64,000 nt of DNA from Nereocystis luetkeana (taxonomy: Eukaryota; Sar; Phaeophyceae; Laminariales; Laminariaceae). The notes under the pieces are model-generated. The model searched no databases and was not told where the DNA came from. It worked only from the letters and a program-made list of their open reading frames with translations. The stretch covers positions 10,456,794-10,520,793 of the forward strand of contig JARUPZ010000013.1 in NCBI GenBank assembly GCA_031213475.1. The letters are read 5' to 3'. How positions within the stretch are numbered: the first letter of the stretch is position 1; each line of letters begins with the position of its first letter. The position numbers and the translations under genes were made by a program. This document shows positions 46,300 to 58,000 of the stretch, piece after piece.

Positions 46300-46440
46300 G
46301 GGGTGGTGTACTCCGATCATGCATGACCGTAGTCGTATGACCATACACCCACGCATGCCTATAATGCCGGGACGGAGCACGTCGGGTCGGTGTACCGAGC
46401 GCGAAGCGCCGTGAGGTGTTCGGCGCGTTGCATGAAGGAT
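46300..46440 (-). repeat. CGTGCTCC family element, copy 3 (inverted)
   Basis: The reverse complement reads GGACGCAGCTCATCCTTCAT, then GACGTGCTCCGTCCCGGCAT, then GGTCATACGACTACGGTCAT and a C run, in the order of 30560-30780. It sits against the 3' end of the LINE remnant and is preceded by an 18-base G run. Confidence 0.55.
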
Positions 46441-49166
46441 GAGCTGCGTCCAGAACCGCTTGTGAGGTTGTCTATAATGCTTGAGGCGAGGAGAGGGGGT
46501 AGCCTTCAGCCACGCGGGGTTGTGCGTGCATTTATTGATGATTGCTGCTGCGTATTTACTGAGTTTTCGGGAGATGTGTGGATCGTCAGACAACGGTTTC
46601 GGGGATCTTGGGCCGTTTAGCATAAACGGTATACTCTTACCGTGTCATTGTTTGACGATCGTTTTGTATTTTTTGCGTTTTCTTGTGGAGAAGATTCCCA
46701 GCACGTTTTGTTTTGATATCTACCTCTGCTGAAGTACTGTCACGACTTGGAAACATTTTCGAGTCGACACTGATTAATTGGAGCAAAAACGAATGGGGGT
46801 CTTGCGCTGTTTGACAGAAAACAGTACCAGGTATCATGATGTTCTCACATTAGCCCACTTCCCTCAAATCCTGACTGTGATGATGAGGTCACATAACAGG
46901 CTGTAACAAAATTGCATCTCGAGGGAGAAAACGTACAAGAAATAGTGCGCACGGCAGTATCATACCAGTCCGTGAGGGAAACGGTACTAACGAGCTGTGG
47001 TAAATATACCATCCCGTATCACTCACAACCAAATAACACCAGGAACATATCCGTGGTATTATCTGCACACTCGAAAAAAAGAATAGGGAAAAGAAAGAAG
47101 AAAAGCACGTGAGAGGGAACAGATTCCGAAAAAAAAGGGTCACACAAATAAAACAAGGTGGCGCAGCTGACGCAGAATGGCAGGGTACGGCGGGGGGGGG
47201 GGGGTACCATCGACTTGGCAAGGAATAGGGCATAACAACAAACAAGAAAACCCAAAAATGCACCTTGACAGAAAACGGAACCTTCCGACACTGCAGTATC
47301 TCCCTTTTTCGGTTGTTGGGTTTGAGCTGATTTTCTACCGTGAACTGGCGTTAAAAATACCGGTATACCGTTTTGAGGTATTTTGGCAGGAAGACGGACA
47401 GACAGACAGACAGACGTTTTCGGAGTTACCGTTACAGAAGGCCCTACTGCTGTAAGGTAAGCCCCGAGAATTTCTGACAAAATCTTATTCTGTCACTCCA
47501 GAGGTTTTGGAACCTTTGACCGACCGCGGATCCGGTTTTGGCGACGAGATACTGTGGAAGGGGCCTATGAGAGAAATATCTCACCTACCAAACCTGACCA
47601 CCTTCTGAATGGCGGGAATAGCAACATGGCACACAACGCACAATACCCTTCATGAGATCTTATTATTTAAAAACTACCGGTATACCGTTTTGAGGTATTT
47701 TGGCGGGAAGACGTTCAGACAGACAGACATTCTCGGCGTTTCCGTTACAGAAGGCCCTACTGCTGGAAGGAAAACCCCGGGAACTTCTGAGAATTTTTCA
47801 TTCTGCCACTCCAGAGGTATTGGAGCCTGTTCTTTGACCGCCGACCCGGTTTTGGCGATGAGGTAAAGTGAAAGGGGCATGTGGGAGAAATATCCCACCT
47901 GCGAATCCTGACCACCTTCTGAATGGCGGAAATAACATGACAACCACGCACAATGTCCTTCATGAGGCCATACATGGTATTATTTTAACAACCCGTAGCA
48001 CGCGCGAACGGAGTATCACACAGCTTGCGAATATGAGTATCCGACGAAACGACCGATCTCACAGCATCCGGGGTGTCTTTGCTAAGCTCGATAAAAACCA
48101 CACGATGTCCTTTCGCGTATCGCGCCCGGATGTTGGGGTGTTGGTAGTTGGTACCCCCCGCCCTCCCGAGAAATATAATCTCCCGATAATGGTTCCACCG
48201 CTATTTCGCAAAACTCCAAGGGGGTGTACAAAAACTCTGGTCATAGGGTATATACTCTCGATGTACTCGGTATATACCATGGATGTACCCGGGTATAAAC
48301 CCGGGTTTGAGCCTTGTGAATAACCAGGCCTGGTACTGCACCCGGAAATACACACCAAATTATACCACCAGGTATACCGTACCACACACACCCTGGTAAT
48401 GGTAAATCTCTGTTTTTCAGCGAGTGATATTCCGCTGTCCCGTAGTCGGAATACTGCTGTACGTCGTCACCATCCCATCCGACGCTCTCCCCCCACCAAC
48501 GACCTGGCTCCGTGGCACGACATTTTTTGCCCGGTCTTGACGATACGCAACGAAAACTGCGAGCACAGCCCTCCGAAGAGCCCTCATTGGATGCATCGCG
48601 CATTAGCAAGCTTGAGCTGGGGTCTATCATGCCCAAACATGATGCCCACTCCTTCATCAACATATTGGGCGGCATCGCCAGCTCCGCAGGCAACTCCACT
48701 CAGCACCAGCAATCTTGCAGCATCACAAATACTCCGATATCTTGCCACCTCGCAAATATTCCGCTCTCAATCGTTTGCGTGGTTACACCACGCTAACAGC
48801 TGGGTTTTGTGAGGCGCTATAACGCCTGCTTCCGTTATTTTACAAGAAGGGGCGTCTGCCACTACCACAACTCTCCATTGAAGAAGGCGTATAGCACTAC
48901 ACCTTCTGGGGCAACCAATAGTATGTCTACTGTACTGTGCCGACATATAATGCCGTCGGTACCGCATGCGTTCCCTGCCATTTGAAAGTACAGTATTAAT
49001 ATGATACTGGTACACCGATAATCTCACAGAACACCGTACGCAGAACTGCAACGTGTTGCACCGCTGTATGCTTTTCCTGTCATTGAGACTACTGCTGTAC
49101 TGATATGGTACACCCGATAATCTTACAAACAACACCCGTATAGCTGCACCGTGCAATGGCCTGTCA
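46441..49166. other. Intergenic stretch with tandem repeat
   Basis: Contains the 47.35-47.99 kb direct repeat. A minus-strand frame at 48241-48699 (NEGSSEGCARSFRCVSSR, WWGESVGWDGDDVQQY) has a coding look and lies downstream of the Gly/Ser repeat protein on the same strand, but I could not join it by phase to that gene. The paired segments TGGTACACCGATAATCT (about 49009) and TGGTACACCCGATAATCT (about 49106) are a further short direct repeat. Confidence 0.35.
47352..47985 (+). repeat. Two-unit direct repeat with 317-bp period
   Basis: Units begin ACCGGTATACCGTTTTGAGG at 47359 and again at 47676. Both continue with ATTTTGGC.GGAAGAC, runs of CAGA, TTACAGAAGGCCCTACTGCT, CCACTCCAGAGGT, CCGGTTTTGGCGA, GAGAAATATC.CACCT and CCTGACCACCTTCTGAATGG. 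The high identity across the whole unit indicates a recent tandem duplication. No frame is conserved. Confidence 0.85.
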
Positions 49167-50462
49167 CTAAATCGAAACCGGCATGGAGCAACCGCCCCCG
49201 GCAGACCTAGCGTCAGCCTTATCACTCGTACCATCCAGCCGACGGAGTTGGCTCTCTCCCCCACCTTCTAGCCTCTCACCAGAGCGTTTCAACCGGCCCA
49301 TCCCCTCAGAATCCTCTACAGGCACTGCGTCGCCCACTCCCCCCGCCCACAAGTCTGCAATACAATCCCCACTAGGGTCCTTCCCGTTCGAAGCAAACAC
49401 CGAAAACGGGGACGCTCCAACGCCTCCTAGAGTTGTGCCACCGCCTCCGACACTACCCAACCCCCTGCCAACGCCCCCTAGCATTGTGCTACCGCCTTCA
49501 ACACTACCCAACCCCCTGCCGGAAACGCCACCAGAACTCCACATCCTATCCTTGCCATCACCCCTTAGAGTTGTGCTACCGCCTTCGGCACTACCCAATC
49601 CCCTGCCAGAAACGCCACCAGAACTCCACATCCTATCCCTGCCATCTCCCCCTAGAGTTGTGCTACCGCCTTCGGCACTGCCCAATCCCCTTCCAGAAAC
49701 GCCACCAGAACTCCACATCTTGTCCTTCCCATCGCCTCCTAGAACTGTGTTACCACCACCTACACTACCCAATCCCCTGCCCGAAACGCCACCAGAACTC
49801 CACATCCTGTCCTTGCCATCGCCTCCTACAATTGTGTTACCGCCTCCTGCGCTACCCAATCCCCTGTCGGAAACGCCTCCAGAACTCCATAGTTTCTCCT
49901 TGCCATCGCCTCCTAAAGTTGCCGTGTTACCGTCTCCGACACTACATAATCCCCTGCCAGAAACGCCTCCAGAACTCCATAGTTTTTCCTTGCCTACCGC
50001 CTGGACGGCCCCTGCGTTGCTAACATCGATGGAGCCGTCCACACTCGCCCCAGCTAAGGCGGCCGGGTTCCACGCGAGGGTAGAAACCGGAGGAGGGTTC
50101 GAGCAGCACCGAGCGAGCATCACCGCGGATGCAAGCTCATTTTCGTCAGCTGCGTCGAGCAAAACGCCATTCAGGTCTCTCCAACGCCTCAGTACGTGCT
50201 GGGTCGTCGGGTTCGACGGGAACGGCTCGTCGCCGATACGCGCGGCGTGCCCATCGCCCTCGTCAGAGACCCCCCGGGAGGCAGGCTGCCGAGCGAACGG
50301 AGGAATAGCCGGGAAACACAAGCGCGTGTCAGACGGACGCTTCCAGCGACGTCTGTAGTGCAAAAAATGGCCATCGTGGCAATCGTAGACGCGTGCTACG
50401 GCAAGGGTAGTTATAGCGCACAAAACAATATGAGGCCCCCTCGCTCGAAGCGTTCTGTACAT
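49167..50462 (-). CDS. Gly/Ser-rich tandem-repeat protein, hypothetical
   Basis: From the ATG at 50462 the frame runs 431 residues to a stop at 49167. The first 35 residues are basic then hydrophobic (VLCAITTLAVA), resembling a signal or anchor sequence. A mixed segment with RRWRDLNGVLLDAADENELA follows. The middle is about nine tandem copies of a 20-27-residue unit of type MWSSGGVSGRGLGS-x-GGG-x-T-x-LGGDGKD. The tail is acidic/basic without repeats. I do not recognise it. A T-rich acceptor-like tract ends directly at the ATG (GTTGTTGGACAAG), so this could instead be an exon continuing from 51377. The plus strand is also open across the same repeats (49183-50358, Pro-rich units LPNPLPETPPELH); I prefer the minus strand because its non-repetitive ends look more protein-like. 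One of the two is likely an artefact of repeat periodicity. Confidence 0.4.
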   Translation of the reverse strand: MYRTLRARGPHIVLCAITTLAVARVYDCHDGHFLHYRRRWKRPSDTRLCFPAIPPFARQPASRGVSDEGDGHAARIGDEPFPSNPTTQHVLRRWRDLNGVLLDAADENELASAVMLARCCSNPPPVSTLAWNPAALAGASVDGSIDVSNAGAVQAVGKEKLWSSGGVSGRGLCSVGDGNTATLGGDGKEKLWSSGGVSDRGLGSAGGGNTIVGGDGKDRMWSSGGVSGRGLGSVGGGNTVLGGDGKDKMWSSGGVSGRGLGSAEGGSTTLGGDGRDRMWSSGGVSGRGLGSAEGGSTTLRGDGKDRMWSSGGVSGRGLGSVEGGSTMLGGVGRGLGSVGGGGTTLGGVGASPFSVFASNGKDPSGDCIADLWAGGVGDAVPVEDSEGMGRLKRSGERLEGGGESQLRRLDGTSDKADARSAGGGCSMPVSI

Positions 50463-51376
50463 CTTGTCCAACAACAGATTTTGTGATGAAAAAAAAAAAC
50501 AAGCGTAACCCCGTTGGGGCGCCGAGATACCGACAAAACCAACGATTAATGGCCTTGGCGTGATCAACCGTCTACTATTAATAGCAGCGTAACAGTCCAG
50601 CACTACGGGTAGGCGCAAGGTTGCTCCGGTACCGGACGCATCTTTGCATGGTGACTCGGACACCAATCAGTATCATCTCCCAATCACGCAGTGGCGGCTG
50701 CTGTAACCGTCGACTCTCAATGTCGATTTTGTTTCCCTCTGAGGTCTGAAGAGGGCTATAAGATCGATACACAATCCCATGGGCCAGATGATCAACGAAC
50801 GATACCGTAAAATACACATCGGGTCCAAAAATACATGGTTTGCACATAGTAGTTCCTCGGTTGCAATTGTTGTCGCAAAGGTTGGGGAAACCCGTGAGTG
50901 AAAAAACATTGGGGCTCAAAAACGAAAGTGCGACAGCTACCGCAGCACGCCGTCGAAGCTGGGAATACTTGTTTGGAGACGCTACGATTCAGTCAGCGTT
51001 GTAGAGTACCAGGGTAGTGGGTTATCCAACCAACAGTATGTCTCCTTTATTTTGTGAGGGCGACTCGGTCTAGGCGTTAAGTGATCTCCGGGGTGAACCC
51101 CTCGCCACGCGCTATTGGTCAGAACAGAGGTTCACACACCTTGCCTTTTCTTATTATTTTCCCACCTGGAAAAATTGATGATAGCCGAGAATTGAACCCA
51201 CGCTACCATTGCTGACTGCGTAGAGTAGTAGGCTATCCCTTCTAATGAACAAGCGCTCTCCCTGGGCATAACTTTGATGCAGCGCCCCGCAGGGGCAGCG
51301 CCTGCTTGCGCACAAGCTTGCACGAGCTAAACCTAAACTTGCACACGTCATGGGAAGTCAAGCATAAACAACTTAC

Positions 51377-51745
51377 AGCAATGCCCACGTTTACCTGAAG
51401 AAGCGCTGCGAGCGTCGGTTCGTTCGTAATCGCCGCCACGTTGCCGCCGCCGAGCAGCTCGACCTCTTCTAAAACCTCCCCCAACGCTCGAAGGACATCG
51501 CTAGTCATAGGGGGCGACGGAACAGACGTCCTGCCTCGCCGCTTGCCCAATTTTGAGTCAGCCCGGCCCTGTGGAACATCGGTCGGTTGCGGACGGCATC
51601 TTGCCACCCTCATCAAGACCTGTTCGGCAGGGAGGACGTTGTTAAGATGGGACCATGGTGGAGTAGAATTGGTCTCTTGCGGCACACAGCTATGGCGACA
51701 GTGTCTTCGGCGTGCTTGAAGCGACAGAAGAGCTCTAAACGCCAT
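51377..51745 (-). CDS. Hypothetical exon with start codon
   Basis: The ATG at 51745 has a good context (GCCTCCCATGG) and the frame is open for 123 codons to a canonical GTAAGT donor after 51377 (phase 0); a weaker donor lies at 51395. The product begins MAFRALLSLQARRR and is Arg/Cys-rich in its first half, then has an ordered-looking acidic helix region (SDVLRALGEVLEEVELL, then ITNEPTLAALL). No family is recognised. The phase would allow splicing to the block starting at 50462, which would make one gene of about 550 residues, but this is only a possibility. It lies about 320 bp downstream of the RNase H1 stop codon on the same strand. Confidence 0.35.
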
Positions 51746-52062
51746 GGGAGGCAAACAGCAGTGAGCACATCAAGCGCAAATTAAGCGATCAGCTGTGTAG
51801 CAAGCAGGCACGGGTCGCCCCATATATCCAAACACGGTTGTAAACACTCCTATTAAGGTGGGGGAAATCCATGTGATATCATTTTGGAAACTGTAGTGAA
51901 GTTTGGCGGCTAATCCCGTTTTTGATACACTCTACGAATCCCGTTCCGTCCCTAACCAGGGCGCTCTCGCGTAAAATTCCATTCCGTCAATAGCAAATCC
52001 CAACAAAACAATCAAGGCACCGCCTCAAACATACAATAAATAACAAAAATACCAACGCTATC

Positions 52063-55000
52063 CTACGCACGCACGTTCAGCCGTCTCCAAGACCCCTCCT
52101 CGTACAGAATAGCCGCCGCGGCCCCTGCCGAACCCTCCGTCTTGCGCCAGGACGCGACATGCACCATAAACCGACGTTTGGATATTTCCCCAATTCCATC
52201 TGCCATGCGGCGGCCTTCTACGAGACCCGCGTCGGCCGAAGCCTGCGCCGCCCTCGCCTCAAAGCCAGCCCCAGCGACGTCCGAGGTGCCAAATATATCC
52301 ATCACGGTGGCGCCAAGAGCCGTGCTACTACCGCCGCCTGCTATGGTAGCTCGGGCGTCCGCCGCGACGGCAGCGTAAGCGGCTGTAGCGGCAGCCAGGG
52401 CCGCATCCTCGCTCGCGTTCTCAACGCTCGGGGACGCCCGCGAGGAAGAAGGACTGCTCAGGTCAACCAACAAGGGGGCTGAGGCGCCGGTACCCCCCGT
52501 GGGGTCTACGTCGACCAGGGGCAAAGGTTTTGGTGCACACTGAGTAGTGGAGAGCGGCGCAGCGCGGCCAGGGGGAGACCCATTAGCCGGTGGCGGGGCG
52601 GCGGCTACACTGTTACCATGAGGAAATCTCACGCCGGTAGAAGGGTTAAAGATTTCGTCGCCAGCCTTGCTGTCCATCGCGATATTGGCCAGGAGGTCGG
52701 CACGAGCGTTAAGGTTACGGGGCACGTGCTGCCACGTGCACTCCAGCTTGTTTTTCTTAACCGCCTCGCTAGCCTGGTGAGGCGTGTGGGTAACCGGGTG
52801 CGTGACGGGACGCAGACGTTAACGCGGGGGGGCGACAGGTTGTGTTGCGTGTGTGCGTTTGGGTGGAGGCAATCCATGACAAGGTCGGCCTCACATGCGA
52901 CCGGTCGTCAATACCAAAAGTTATTTCAGGTGGCAATGGACCCCGTCGATGAGCTCGAGTAATCTGCTGACCACCCAGAGACGATGGGGTCGACCACTCC
53001 AGAAACAAACCCTTCTGGCCGAGAAAAGAAGAATGCCGCCCGTAAAAAAAATCCCATCGCGCAATGCCTTCATACCCAACAATGACAACTCCGACTCCGT
53101 CATCTTCAGGATCACTTCACCTTGCGGTGAAGGTTCAAGAGCTTCGGCGCAGCCACCCTCCATCTTCCCATCATCTGGCACGCAATTGGAGGAGCGCGCA
53201 GCAGGCGAAATCACAGCTGTAAAAAAATAAGACGGTTTCCTCGAGTCAAGCAGACGCAGTTATGAGTCCGATCCCACGAGCAGCGCGGCTCGTGCGTGAT
53301 TCGAGCAAGCCGCCGCGTCACAGCACAGCATTGGTTGCCAGATGTGACTTCTCTCAGGGCGTTTTCCATTTTTTCCTTTTTTCTTCCACTCCATAATCAC
53401 GGACTAGATTATGGCCATGAGGTAACAACCACAACCACCACAAGCACAACAACAACGAGCACAGCAAATATGGGGTACCGCTAACCGCAGCCTCTACGTC
53501 CGTCTGCCTTGTAATCTCTTTCACACTGACCTGCTGGATTACTAGCATGGAGTCCCCCTTGACGATGAGCCGCTTGGCTCCTAGACGAACGGCCGCAAGG
53601 AGACCGAGAATCATCCCTTCGTACTCGGCCTCGTTGTTGGTCTTGTGGTCACCGATAAACTTGTACCCGCTGCACAAGAAACAGACAAACTGAGCCCGTT
53701 AGCAGCGCGCTCCCGTTTCGGGGACAAACTACTTGAATTTACTGTAGACCGAAGTATTCGTTTCTGTACAGTGCAGTTCTAAAAGGGCTAATTTCTATGT
53801 TTTTCAATCCGTCGGAGGATTTTTTTTGTTCTAAACGGAAGAACGTCTCTGTCATCGGAGATAATTTACCCCGCCAGCCGCGGTAAACAAAGTAGGGCGA
53901 CAATCAAAAAGCCTCACTACAGCGGTAGGAAATCCGGAAACTGTGATTGAAAACAAGCGACGTGTGTACAGGCAAGAGTGAGAACGGACCGCGAAAACGA
54001 CGGCAGTGCCACCAAGGTTAAGGTTTTTTTACCACACGAAAAAGAAACCCGCCATATAAAGACGACGCAGCTATATAGTGCTGCGCTACACCAAAGCTCC
54101 TGTCAAGGCCTTGACGGACAACTCTCTCTGCTGTCAAATATTAAATGACTGCGTTAGCTGGTAGATGTCCCGACTGAAGCGCGCGACAAGCAACCAGTCC
54201 CATCGACGACGCTCCTGTGCACGCATGCCTCTGTCCATAAAACGGGGGGAACCAGAAGACTTGAGAGACCGACCTTTGGGATTTACGCACAATAGTCGAC
54301 GATCATGACCACAATCACTATGATCGCCTAAATGCCACGTCGTTGCAGCAATGTCATGCCTGTGGTGGCGGGCGAAAGGCAGAGCCCGAAACGAAAAAGG
54401 TGCCAAATACGAAAACGCAACAAATACCTGGTACGACCTCGGAAAGGAAGAAAGACGTTGCGATAGAGTCAAGGGATGCCCCTTCACCCAACTTCAATTG
54501 GTTGTATTAATCTACAGGGTGCCCCCATGCGTCACGCCAGGGGTGCGAAACAGCAGGGGCATCCAAACGTGGTGAAACAGCAGTGCGGTGTTCGCTTCTC
54601 CCTCATACCCTCGACATTGCCATCCCCCGAGACACAATCTCCGCATGGGAGCTCCCACCGTTGCCTGCACGAGATCAATACAGCCCACTTCGCCCAATAC
54701 TGGGTTTCCTGAGCCCTTGGTAACTGCACTCCCGTTTTGACAACGAACAACTTGGAATTAGAGTCAAAACTAGGTGTATGTACAGCAGTGCAAGCTAGAA
54801 GGACTAAACGCCCGACGCGGCCTTGCCTCGGCACTGGGCAGACCAGGGTCATGTCGGAGGCACTTCACCCACTGTTTTTCTTGCCCTTTCGAACATCCAT
54901 CAACCGTTCAAGATTTCTCAACGCAGAAAAAAACAAAAACAATACCCTGGTACTCCGGAGTGCGATTTATAGCCCTGGTACGATTTCATAAACATATCCC

Positions 55001-58000
55001 GCCACAATATCCAAGCGGTGTGCCCTCCAAAACGTGGGAGTTTTTTCAAGCAGTGGAGCGTTCACGGAAACTGCCGCTACCGATACATTGTGAGCGGGCG
55101 AACCAAAACACGACCTGTACAGCTCCATGTTCTTGTCGTCGAAAATGACCGCCCCGGACCCGGACAAGCCCGGATTTCCCCTGCTACCGCCGTCGAACCA
55201 CATCGTCGCCGTCCCCGGCGGAGCAGCGCTGGGTGCGTCCGGAGTTACGGCAACTTCATTCACGTAGGCGTTGGCCTCCGCGGTTGACTTGAACTTCTTG
55301 AACTCGGCGCCCGAAAAGCCGTTGGTCTGGCCCAGAGAGCGGCATAGGAGGGGAGAGGGGTCAGCCATGCCTTCACGCCGATAGGACTGCACCCCCGGTG
55401 AGGGGACAAGTTATTAGAAATTTGAGTCACATGTACTGAAGTATGTTTCTGCACAGCGCGGTACTAAAAGGGTTACAAGTGCTAAAAATAATGAGGTTTT
55501 GGTACGAAGGAGGCGCGTGACGTCAGCTACCGAGGTAATGTCAGTTTACCTGAAGGGTTTTTCAGCCGTTCTTATGAAAAGGCTGGCGTCACAACGGCTC
55601 CGCAGGGTTGAATGTGCATCAAGGATTCTCTCGTAAAGTCAGCTCAACTGAACGTTTTTCACCCATCCTTATTCATAGGCCCTCGTCACAACGGGGTTCC
55701 GTAGGGGTGCGCGTGCGCCAACGATGTTCTCCTGCGCACCCGGCCTCAACAGTGTGGGCGTTGTACCCTCCCACCCCCATCCCCCCAGCGTTGCCCAAAC
55801 AAACCAGCAGTTCGGCTGCTGGTAGACAGGAACGCTAACCAATCACACCCCAACCCCAAACTGGCAAACCTGCTTGGACTAGAATGGCGTTTGCACGAGC
55901 TTCGCCAGGCTGTGACAGAAAGGGGTACGTACCGGTACGCCTTCGCCTGCCCTAAGAAGCAAGCCTCACCCTTGGCCCTGCCCGGGCCTAGTCTGGTGCA
56001 CGCTGATGCGCGCTGATGCACCCGGCATACCTCAGACGCGATTGCGCGAGCTACATCGTCGCCCTCTGGTCACTCGCACGACTGTCTGAGGGCTGCTGGA
56101 GGGTTTCGTGACAACTCCCATGGCCGACCTGATACCCCACCCTATGTTACCAGGAACTATTCAGTGCCTTACGCAGCGCCAAAGACCATGGAACATCAGA
56201 AGCCTTCGCTGCGAAAGAAAACTACTGCAAATCGACGAAAATAACGATATTTATAAACGAAAAAAAGCATACATACCCGAAAAAAATGAGTCGGTGCTTG
56301 CGGCTCTACCTCGAGAGTTTGCAGTAGTGCGAGCTCCAGCATAATGCGGAAAACGCAATCAGCTCCGGTACGTGGAATTCTGGAATTGTACCTTGGACTC
56401 GAGGTGAATGCGAAACATGCTACGCGCTGACGAAAGTGCGTATATTGACCTAAACACCGGAGATTTGGCATTTCAGCTGTGAGCGCATGACACATGACAC
56501 ACAACACTGGACAGAGCAGCGAAGAGGCATTCGTCCATTCGTCCGTAATGGAGTTTACAGCACGTGACCTTCTGCAGCTCTGCAGCTCTGGTAGGCTACT
56601 ATATACTGTAGTTACGCCTTAGAGCAAATAACAGGTATAGCGATAGCAGGTATAGCGATCAACAGGTGCTACGTTCGGGTATCCAAGCGATAAACAGGCA
56701 TAGCGATGAACACGCACAGCGAGAAACGGGCATAGCCATACTGTGAACACAAAGAGAAGCGCGGCCGTATCAACTATCAACCGTCTAGCTCGAGCGCGCA
56801 GCAGAACGACTACGGCAAGTCTCAAGACACTGCGCGCGACTCGTACACCCCCTTGCATTCGTACTCGTAGCCCAGACGTTATATTCTCCATTCCCCGACC
56901 TACTGTAGCTGCCCGCGTTGCTTCTCGGCCGATGCCGAATTCGTGGTGTCCAATCGTCACTTTTCCTCCCTCAAGTTCCGGAAGGAAAGGATAAAAAGAA
57001 AGCATCTACACGCTCTGATAAAGCAAGGGTGGACGCCATATTCACGACTACCTACGGGCTGCGTGGCGGCTCATGGAACAGCAACAAACGTACAAATCCT
57101 GGCACGTACTGGTAGTACAACTACTTTAGCGTTGCGGATATGACTGCGGTAAGTTATCATCGAAACTTCGAAACTCTTGCTGGCACGCTGGCTCTTCTTT
57201 CAGTGTGTGCACGTTTGACTCCGCTTATCGAAAAAAATATCGGAAACTCTTTTCAAATGCAAACAGTTCAAAATTGTTGCATTCATATTACACGGCACAG
57301 GTGAGGTGCCCACTTTTAAAACCATCCATCCGCTTTTACGACTTTTCGGGAGACAAGAACAGGTATATCGGGGTGTGACCAGAAAAACACTAGTATGGCC
57401 AGTAGTAAAATATGAGACCGTACCAGGTACTATTACGGGGGACCATAGTAAATAGGACCTACGGTACACATAAAAACCTCTATATGTCCCTATTTTTACC
57501 AACAGTATTTGGTCCTATTTCCTATGGTCCCCTGTAATAGAGATAAGACCACGATTATTGGCGTGTCACGGGGTGGTCCAAAAACGAGTACCCCACGGAA
57601 CCGATATTCGCGGCTGTTCTCGTAAAGTGGATAGCGGATGCGCCCGGTTTATGAGAAGCTACAGAAGTTCCTCTAGTATTAATAGGCAAAAAATCTCTAG
57701 AACGCTGCTGCTGTGATGTGGTGGTGCTGTTCGCTCGCGTCAGAATGAGCATGTGATACGTATTATCCCTGGTATCACTTGGGCTCCTTGCTATTAATAC
57801 AGGTACTTCAGGTGCGTCTCTATTCAGTAGTCAACGCTGACTAATACCAACTAGCTGTGGGTACAGGTACTTCTCTATTCAGTAGTCCGAGCTGACTAAT
57901 ACCAGGTGTCGGCGTAAAACTATTTATGAAACCATTTGCAGAGTAGAGAGCGTTCGGGGCTCGAAGCACCAATCTTCTCAAGCTGGCAAGTTCATCTCAC

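Noticed and set aside
51175-51233. tRNA-like stem: GATAGCC and GGCTATC 44 bases apart, with GGGTTCAATTC (B-box-like) on the minus strand.
   Set aside because: The acceptor-like stem and B-box-like word are there, but the total of 58 bases leaves no room for a D-arm and the T-stem pairs poorly. At best a tRNA-derived fragment.
52895-53230. Frames around 53.0 kb considered as RNase H1 exon 4 (FWSGRPHRLWVVSRLLE).
   Set aside because: Phase does not fit exon 3. The 54-nt exon at 53174-53121 fits both phase and the family (GRWRVAAPKL).
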